Assembly: GCF_905475465.1 (NCBI RefSeq)
Contig: NC_062236.1
Coordinates: 11,356,001-11,420,000 of the forward strand
Source of the DNA: Pieris napi
Lineage: Eukaryota; Arthropoda; Insecta; Lepidoptera; Pieridae
Reading direction: 5' to 3'
DNA length: 64,000 nt
Made by a program: the position numbers and the translations under genes. Of this stretch, positions 61,201 through 64,000 are shown in pieces. How positions within the stretch are numbered: position 1 is the stretch's first letter; each line of letters opens with the position of its first letter. The notes beneath the pieces were generated by a model, which did not search any database, was not told the DNA's origin, and saw only the letters and a program-made list of their open reading frames with translations.

Positions 61201-62484
61201 TTTTGTAAAAATGTGCTCAAAAATCAGATACAAAAATTATTTTTCGTGCAACTTCAACGAAATTGTTGAATTGTAAAAATAATCTGGGACATGACAATTG
61301 TAGAGGCAAAGGCGGCATAAACATAGCCTATACTTGGAAAATATGTAATCCACTGGTGGATACACAAAATTAGTCTAGCAGGTAACATGCGCAAAAGGGG
61401 TAAATTGGGTGTTCGCGCACGTACGTAGAAAGCAAAACCTGAAACTACGCAACTCCCAACTACGCAGTCATAACAAATTTATCTATACAGTACTGCTTTA
61501 TACATTTTTTTTCATTATATTAAGACAGGTAGACAAAAAATCTTAACAGCAGAATAGATCGTCATAGAATAGTGACGGATCTGACAAATAGTAAAGTTTA
61601 CAGGGCAGCCATTTCAAAATAATAAACCTAATCATGTTAGTTTTTGTCATAACAATTTTAATTCATTTCGGTAATTATGAAAATTAGCATATATAAGCAA
61701 ACAAAAGGGTTTGTTTTGAAACAAAATAAAAGTACTAACATACAGAGCTTCTTGATAGACGCTCACGTCATCCGTCAATTTACCGAGTGATTAATATGAA
61801 ATTTAAAACACATGGTTTTTTTTTAATGCAGCTTTAATATTTAGTCAAAGTAGTATCCAAATATGATAAAAAGTTTTTTTTTTCAAATCATTGTTCTACG
61901 ATCATGACGAGATATTCTGCTAAGCAATTTGGCTGATTCCCTATTTGCCTTACGAGCAGCAGCCGGTTTACGTACAGTAGAGTTTTAATGAAGCATCGAC
62001 TTATAGAAATTCATAGCATTTCTACAAGTCGTAGATTTCTTATACTTATTTACCAATCAAAAGATTTATCCAATTATGATAGTTCAAAGATAAGTAAATG
62101 AAAAAAAGTCTTAACCTACTACCTGTAAATAGACACTCTCAGTATTTTGAGAGATCATGAATAGCTTCAATCCGTTGTACTAATTAATTTTGAACTTTTC
62201 CAATAAAAGATACAAAAGCAATAAAAACTCACCTCTCGAGCAAACGCATCGGGCATCGTAAACGTTGACGTGATCCAACAGAACGTGTTGACCACATGGT
62301 TCGGCAGCCCTGGCCCCGTTATGCAGTGTATCGGCTGTCCCACATACTGCGTCGCCGTGATTATAACAGAGCATGTAAGCAACAGCACTGTGGTAAAAAT
62401 ATTGTGCAGCCTGAACACGGCATTGTCAGTCTGAACAGGCTGGTACCTGAAGTACACACTAAGTCCTCCCAAGAGCTTGAACAT
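37145..62484 (-). CDS. ogre: Innexin 1 (ogre), complete, 7 coding exons
   Basis: Exons in transcription order: 62233-62484, 55351-55458, 52494-52649, 40041-40198, 38669-38863, 37825-37986, 37145-37202. All junctions are GT/AG and in phase, giving 362 codons, the same length as Drosophila ogre. The N-terminus MFKLLGGLSVYF and the TDNAVFRLHN segment are characteristic of ogre/Inx1. TM1 is about residues 31-50; ECL1 cysteines are 54 and 69; YYQWV is 109-113 at TM2; TM3 is about 178-198; ECL2 cysteines are 239 and 257; NEKTYIFLWFWY starts TM4 at about 265-289; the tail has GDWWLLYMLARNMDPLIYR. Drosophila ogre forms gap junctions needed in neural and glial development; the same channel role is expected here. 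Transcription runs towards the plus-strand innexin and SVWC genes. Introns reach 12 kb and are rich in transposons. Confidence 0.96.
37505..37725. mobile_element. MITE copy of the same family
   Basis: Starts within TAGGGAAAAATTATGAGAG, continues through CCGTCACAAAAAACCGAC and GAATAGTCAACATTTT, and ends GTTACGCCAAAGAAGTATAA then CTTCTAACACGTGTACAC. The left terminus is truncated. It lies just beyond ogre exon 6 and before exon 7's neighbour intron, 200 bp from exon 7... on the intron side. Confidence 0.55.
37825..37986 (-). CDS. ogre: ogre exon 6 (cytoplasmic tail)
   Basis: 53 codons framed by split Arg codons, LVILFVPSIRPRLL to RNMDPLIY, acceptor gttttcag, donor ag|gtacga. The reading frame stays open 8 codons past the donor, which would give an unrelated end; the family's tail is instead restored by the next exon. 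Confidence 0.93.
38226..38352 (+). repeat. Same LINE-like 3' end family
   Basis: GGCGGTGAGTTTATTGCCAG, GTTCTACGCCCTTGATTTGA and GAACTGGCAGTAAATAAAAT, plus strand. Confidence 0.55.
38669..38863 (-). CDS. ogre: ogre exon 5 (ECL2 cysteines, TM4)
   Basis: 64 codons framed by split Arg codons, YDPMIYVFPRVTKC to LLTLLVIY, acceptor tttttcag, donor ag|gtaggt. Confidence 0.95.
38922..39120 (+). mobile_element. tRNA-derived SINE (family 2), degraded head
   Basis: B-box remnant GGTTCTATTCCCGG, then GCAAGTTTTATTC, AAATTTGTTCTCTCCC, GCGAGCGCCTTAACCGTACA and GTCGAATTTCTAAGGCA match 48977-49165 in order. Confidence 0.6.
39150..39360 (+). other. Unassigned segment, possible LINE 3' UTR
   Basis: GGTAGAATATGAGAGCGACC, TTTTAGTGGGTATTGCTCAC and GCTGGGGTCAGGGG; similar in style to 31860-32265. 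Not coding as far as I can tell. Confidence 0.25.
40041..40198 (-). CDS. ogre: ogre exon 4 (TM3, start of ECL2)
   Basis: 52 codons plus two bases, RHKLYAFRYWG to SDVPQEE, acceptor attacag, donor ag|gtaagg. The 12.3-kb intron before it is the longest in the gene. Confidence 0.95.
40480..40815 (+). mobile_element. Non-LTR retrotransposon ORF2 C-terminal remnant
   Basis: Parallel to 24700-25030: CGCGGACTGCAGACAG, ACAAAGCGACTTCAAAGCC, GCAGAGGAATCAGTCACG, ATCCTCGGAGCAG and GAAGTGCCCAGGAGAC in order. It sits in ogre intron 3, upstream of exon 4, on the opposite strand. Confidence 0.6.
41603..42306. mobile_element. PIF/Harbinger-like TIR element with decayed MADF frame
   Basis: Flanked by TAA on both sides (41600-41602 and 42307-42309). 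The ends are inverted: AGGGCCTGATCGACGG at the left and AGCCTATGATCGACGG read inward from the right, continuing CGAGTAAGACCG(C/T)GGTTTTA. GC-rich subterminal copies of GGCTCGCCGG and CCGCGGTTTTA lie at 41600-41800 and 42230-42300. A 3-bp TWA duplication is typical of PIF/Harbinger. A plus-strand frame from 41897 resembles a MADF/Myb-SANT-like domain but has an in-frame stop. No DDE transposase is present. Confidence 0.7.
41897..42052 (+). pseudogene. Decayed MADF-like (Myb/SANT-like) reading frame
   Basis: From ATG at 41897 the frame reads MDLRTCSHDFIIQFINAF, then CPCLWQTKSS, a TAG, then YKNKENRLAAYNKLNSWI and TAA. The F-I-x-x-F...P-C-LW...YKNK..R..AY..L spacing matches MADF domains, which occur in the DNA-binding second protein of PIF/Harbinger transposons. 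The internal stop and the short poly-A-rich tail mean it is not functional as read. Confidence 0.5.
42310..44690. other. ogre: Ogre intron 3, no feature seen
   Basis: AT-rich intron without an identified element. Confidence 0.4.
44690..44760 (-). repeat. Decayed SINE family 1 fragment
   Basis: Contains the inverse of GACATTCCTTTCTATGTGC and of AAGGAAAGCCGGC, the central part of the SINE. Confidence 0.4.
44925..45075 (-). repeat. Same LINE-like 3' end family
   Basis: Minus strand: GTGGCGGAGAGTTTCTTGC, CGCTCTACGCCCTTGACTTG and an ATTTAACATTTTTTCTGAT tail. Confidence 0.5.
45243..45302 (+). mobile_element. RTE-like LINE fragment
   Basis: GGACGCCCACCAGAAACTTG and GGAAGATGAAATAAAA are identical to 15428-15470; the match then breaks off. 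Confidence 0.55.
45785..45910 (+). repeat. Dispersed repeat, GTTGCCGGCCTTT family
   Basis: CAGGCTCATCTGCTCTAAGT, GTGGACACTCTCAATGC, GTTGCCGGCCTTTTAGGAG and TTGGTACGCTCTTTTCTTG. Confidence 0.55.
46840..46905 (-). repeat. Dispersed repeat fragment, GTTGCCGGCCTTT family
   Basis: Minus strand: GTGCCGGCCTTTTAAGAATT and GGTACGCTCTTTTCTTAAAG. Confidence 0.45.
47800..47920 (+). repeat. Dispersed repeat, GTTGCCGGCCTTT family
   Basis: GGGGCAAATGGGCAGGAGGC, CTGATGTTAAGTGATACCG and GTTGCCGGCCATTTAAGAAT. Confidence 0.55.
48977..49165 (+). mobile_element. tRNA-derived SINE (family 2)
   Basis: A different tRNA-like head: CATAGCCTAGCGGTC (A box) and GGGTTCGATTCCCGG (B box), followed by AAATTTGTTCTCGGCC, GCGAGTGCTTAAACCGTACA and GTCGAATTTCTAA. 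It lacks an acceptor stem, so it is not a tRNA gene. Confidence 0.65.
49907..50192 (+). mobile_element. tRNA-derived SINE (family 1) in ogre intron 3
   Basis: A box TTGGCCTAGTGG, B box GGTTCGATCCCCGAC, complete body and end AGGTTGTAGCGCCACT. Confidence 0.82.
50605..50725 (-). repeat. Dispersed repeat, GTTGCCGGCCTTT family
   Basis: Minus strand: GAACAGGAGAATCATCTGAA, GATACCCTATGGACACTTAG, GGTCGGCCTTCTAAGAGTTG and GTACGCTCTTT. Confidence 0.5.
51708..51888. mobile_element. Tigger-like MITE, copy 1
   Basis: Ends are inverted: CAGTCAAAATCTGTTATAAC and the inverse of CAGTCAAAACCGTTCACG, each flanked by TA. The 181-bp size and TA target fit pogo/Tigger MITEs. A Helitron begins 4 bp beyond its right end. 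Confidence 0.7.
51893..52442 (+). mobile_element. Non-autonomous Helitron
   Basis: Begins A|TCTATATATATAAAAGAAAG and continues with CTCGAGAACGGCTGGACCG, as in a common lepidopteran Helitron group. It ends GGTCAGCTAG|T. The A|T host junction and CTAG terminus fit Helitron rules. No Rep/helicase frame. It sits in ogre intron 3, near the exon 3 donor. Confidence 0.75.
52494..52649 (-). CDS. ogre: ogre exon 3 (cytoplasmic loop)
   Basis: 52 codons, AIMCYTPKYLW to IRHER, acceptor ttccag, donor agg|gtgagt. A Helitron 3' terminus lies 51 bp beyond the donor, inside the intron. Confidence 0.95.
53038..53292 (+). mobile_element. tRNA-derived SINE (family 1) in ogre intron 2
   Basis: B box GGTTCGATCCCCGGC, body lacking about 30 bp after the GAGGAAA segment, end GGTGTAGCGCCACC. 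Confidence 0.78.
53637..53945 (-). mobile_element. Non-autonomous Helitron (same family as 13512-13768)
   Basis: On the minus strand it starts A|TCTAATATATTAAATTC, then CTCGTGTCACAATG, and ends TTTGCCGGGTCAGCTAG|T. The 3' 30 bp match the element at 13512-13768. Confidence 0.7.
54153..54205 (-). repeat. SINE-like tRNA head fragment
   Basis: Minus strand carries GTGGGTTCGATTCCGGCTG, a B box with SINE-like context; nothing else of the element remains. Confidence 0.35.
54850..54911 (+). repeat. SINE family 1 3' fragment
   Basis: CTGATTACCTACTCCCCTAG then AAATGAT, GAAACAGAAACAGA and TATCTGAG resemble the SINE's distal body. Confidence 0.4.
55351..55458 (-). CDS. ogre: ogre exon 2 (YYQWV, TM2)
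   Basis: 36 codons, VGKEVAHPGV to FVLFFQ, acceptor gctcacag and donor g|gtatgc, phase 0 on both sides. It contains the innexin signature YYQWV. Confidence 0.95.
56158..56398. mobile_element. Candidate Harbinger-like MITE with ACA duplication
   Basis: GGGGCCGTTC at the left and the inverse of GGAGCCGTTC at the right, each flanked by ACA (56155-56157, 56399-56401). CCCCTCCCC-rich stretches sit near both ends. Confidence 0.45.
57578..57763. mobile_element. Tigger-like MITE, copy 2 (opposite orientation)
   Basis: A 186-bp element flanked by TA with ends CAGTCAAAACCGTTTACG and the inverse of CACTCAAAATCTGTTATG. Internal sequence (TTGACCAAAATCAAAG, CGGCTGTTACGACTATCGG) is the reverse complement of the copy at 51708-51888. 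Confidence 0.7.
58000..58640. mobile_element. Older MITE (GAAGTATACTTC ends) interrupted by 58113-58523
   Basis: One end reads GTTAGAAGATATACTTCTTTGGCGTAA and the other is the inverse of GAAGTTATACTTATTTTGGCGC. Between them are segments ATGTTGACTATAGCTAA and CTTCAGG..TCGGTTTTTTGTGACGGTG, which run together uninterrupted at 12015-12055. Written segments are from separate sites. Confidence 0.65.
58113..58523. mobile_element. Harbinger-type MITE nested in an older MITE
   Basis: Inverted ends GGGGGCGTCCATAAATAACG and the inverse of GGGGGCGTCCATAAATTACG, flanked by TAA at 58110-58112 and 58524-58526. The interior has no frame but has C-rich runs (58430-58441, 58481-58491). Confidence 0.8.
59090..59235 (+). 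repeat. Same LINE-like 3' end family, degraded
   Basis: AGTTGCAGCTCCATACAA, TTTATTGCAAGTTCTTTTCA and GTTCTGCGCCCTTAATTGG. Confidence 0.45.
59292..59702. mobile_element. Possible TIR element with imperfect ends
   Basis: GTGGAATCTCTATAATTCG at the left and the inverse of AGAATCATCTCTATAACTC at the right form imperfect inverted ends. The interior has inverted echoes (TTAACGAG.. and ..CTTACGGAG). Boundaries and class are uncertain. Confidence 0.4.
60225..60370 (+). repeat. Same LINE-like 3' end family
   Basis: AAAAGAGTAGCGGAGAATTT, CTTGCCAGTTCTTCTTGCCC and GTTGACGTTCATTGTA; closest to 44925-45075. Confidence 0.5.
60371..62232. other. ogre: Ogre intron 1, no feature seen next to exon 1
   Basis: No conserved element recognised; a short stretch at 60845-60920 (GTGGCGGATTTACC..GGGCGCCGAA) looks like the end of an unidentified dispersed repeat. 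Confidence 0.35.
62233..62484 (-). CDS. ogre: ogre exon 1 (N-terminus, TM1, ECL1)
   Basis: 84 codons from ATG (62484-62482) to GAG|gtgagt, phase 0. It encodes the conserved N-terminus, TM1 and ECL1 with QYVGQPIHC and NTFCW. The start is the one matching the family N-terminus MxKLLG. Confidence 0.96.
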
Positions 62485-64000
62485 CTTGTCTATTGCATCA
62501 TATAGGAATGTCTACTTAAAATCAGTCTTGTATAATTGATATCGCTTGTGCGATTATTGTCAAGGTACTGGCATCTGAAACAACGGAGATGAGGTATCTT
62601 TAGTATATTTGTTTTGAGTGTCATTTATCTCTATTAAGTGTGGCATTCAGAATGTTTGGAAATCTGCCACCGGTTGGCGGAGTAAAATTTATTAACTTAT
62701 GATAAGGAAAAGAGTTATCAAATATGTTGATTAGTAAACTTCAAAAAATACCGACATTGTACGTGTAATTTCAACGAGTGCTCCGCAGTCTGTTTTCCGA
62801 TCTGGATGATCGCGGTGTCATAAGATTCGTATGACTACAACCATCTACATCAGTGATTCCCATCGTGGGAATCACGCCCCACAGGGGGCAATCGAAATCA
62901 GCTGGATATAACAAAATGTGGAGACTTGAGACTGAAGCTTACCAAATTGGAACCTAATATAAAATCTCTGTGCAGCAAGCATAAAGCGCAACGATTTTAC
63001 TAAATTAATATAGATTTATTAAAATTATTTGGAATTTTAATTACCATTTTTTATTGTTTTGAAATTTTACTTATTGTTTCGTCAACAATTTCCTAGTGAT
63101 TTCTACTTATAAGGAGTAATAAGGAGTAAAGCTAGTATAAATTGAAGTTGTTTAACAAAATACCCAACTTTTTGTTTATTGGAGACACCGCAGTTTCACG
63201 CATTATGCTCCCATAAACTCGAAGTTACAGCTGAGCAAAACAATACGCACAGCATTCGCTATGACCCAGTCATGAATCATTTTACTACAAAACTGCTTTC
63301 TAAATTTTCACCGTATTTAGAGACACTTTCACACTTCAATCATAATACATTAATACTGTAAACGAGTTATTCGTGATATTGTAATTCACACATGCAGTTA
63401 CACCATTAGCACTTACTTTAAATACCAGCATTTATTTTCACTCTAAGGGAGTTCCGGCTAACATGGCAAACTAACCGCTCACTACGAAGTTCACATAGAC
63501 ATTATGCAACTAACCAATAAAAAAATACATTTAAATTTTAATTTTTAACAAGTATTTTTATGATAACGTAAATTACCACATGATCCAAAAGTCTAAAAAC
63601 TATACGACAAAATACTAATATATAAACAACCTCATCATAAGGAACTAAAATAAATTTAAAAAGGTTGTTCCCTGTGTAACTTTAATGTCGGAAGCTTTTA
63701 CACGGTATGTGCCGATACTTAATTTACATTTATTTATTTACAAAAGCCTGTCAACACTAGGCACACCGATACATGGGTACATAAAGAAAAAAAATACAAG
63801 ATTTAATGTGACCAGCACTGCAAATTCATAAATTAATTTCAAAAACTAAAGGAAAATTGGTTTCAAGGTGTGCAACTATGGACATTAATGATTTAATTGA
63901 GATCGATATTGAATTAAGTATCTGTGTTAGCAACGCATTAGTTGCGAATGTAATGTTTTATTACATTCATTGCGATACAATTAATAGATATCAATGATAA
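62485..64000. other. Upstream of ogre: 5' UTR/promoter or further intron
   Basis: No TATA or clear acceptor immediately before the ATG was recognised. A non-coding first exon may lie here or beyond the window. A hAT-like fragment is at 62851. Confidence 0.35.
62851..62930. repeat. hAT-like terminal fragment
   Basis: CAGTGATTCCCATCGTGGG and CCCCACAGGGGGCAATCG match the left end of 4940-5156. Confidence 0.35.

Overview
This is a eukaryotic, almost certainly lepidopteran (moth or butterfly) nuclear window. It is AT-rich, with short exons split by long introns using GT/AG junctions. The introns are packed with dispersed repeats that read like lepidopteran families: Helitrons ending CTAG, tRNA-derived SINEs, RTE-like LINE tails, Harbinger-, pogo/Tigger- and TTAA-flanked MITEs. 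No bacterial or organellar feature, CRISPR array, rRNA gene or functional tRNA was seen.

Three protein-coding genes are supported. (1) Plus strand, 16485-22386: the last three exons of an innexin (invertebrate gap-junction protein). Its N-terminal exons were not found and probably lie upstream of the window. (2) Plus strand, 27254-29326: a complete three-exon gene for a 104-residue secreted peptide with one single-domain von Willebrand factor C (SVWC, Vago-like) module. Its last exon is duplicated at 30690-30789. (3) Minus strand, 37145-62484: a complete seven-exon innexin 1 (ogre) gene of 362 codons, spread over 25 kb. Its last coding exon (58 nt, 37145-37202) is too short to show as an ORF and was found by splice phase and homology. 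The two innexins converge on the SVWC gene. They share one intron position but differ at others, as expected for old paralogues. Innexins form the hemichannels and gap junctions of insect cells. SVWC peptides are secreted and in other insects have been linked to infection and nutrition responses. Nothing in the sequence shows that the SVWC gene works with the innexins.

Layout: 1-16484 holds only repeats (SINEs, a TTAA-flanked MITE, Helitrons, LINE tails). 16485-22386 is the innexin 3' half, whose intron carries a 2.9 kb inverted-repeat element with a pogo-like element nested inside. 22387-27200 is 3' UTR and LINE remnants. 27200-30880 is the SVWC gene, its duplicated exon and an odd 141-bp periodic array. 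30880-37144 is mostly repeats. 37145-62484 is ogre, whose introns contain a decayed Harbinger element with a MADF-like reading frame, a Helitron next to a Tigger-like MITE, and a Harbinger MITE nested in an older MITE. 62485-64000 is upstream sequence with no clear gene.

The most unusual observations are the recent SVWC exon duplication with its phased spacer, the large inverted-repeat element ending 51 bp from an innexin splice acceptor, the MADF-bearing TIR element and the clean nested TAA insertion.
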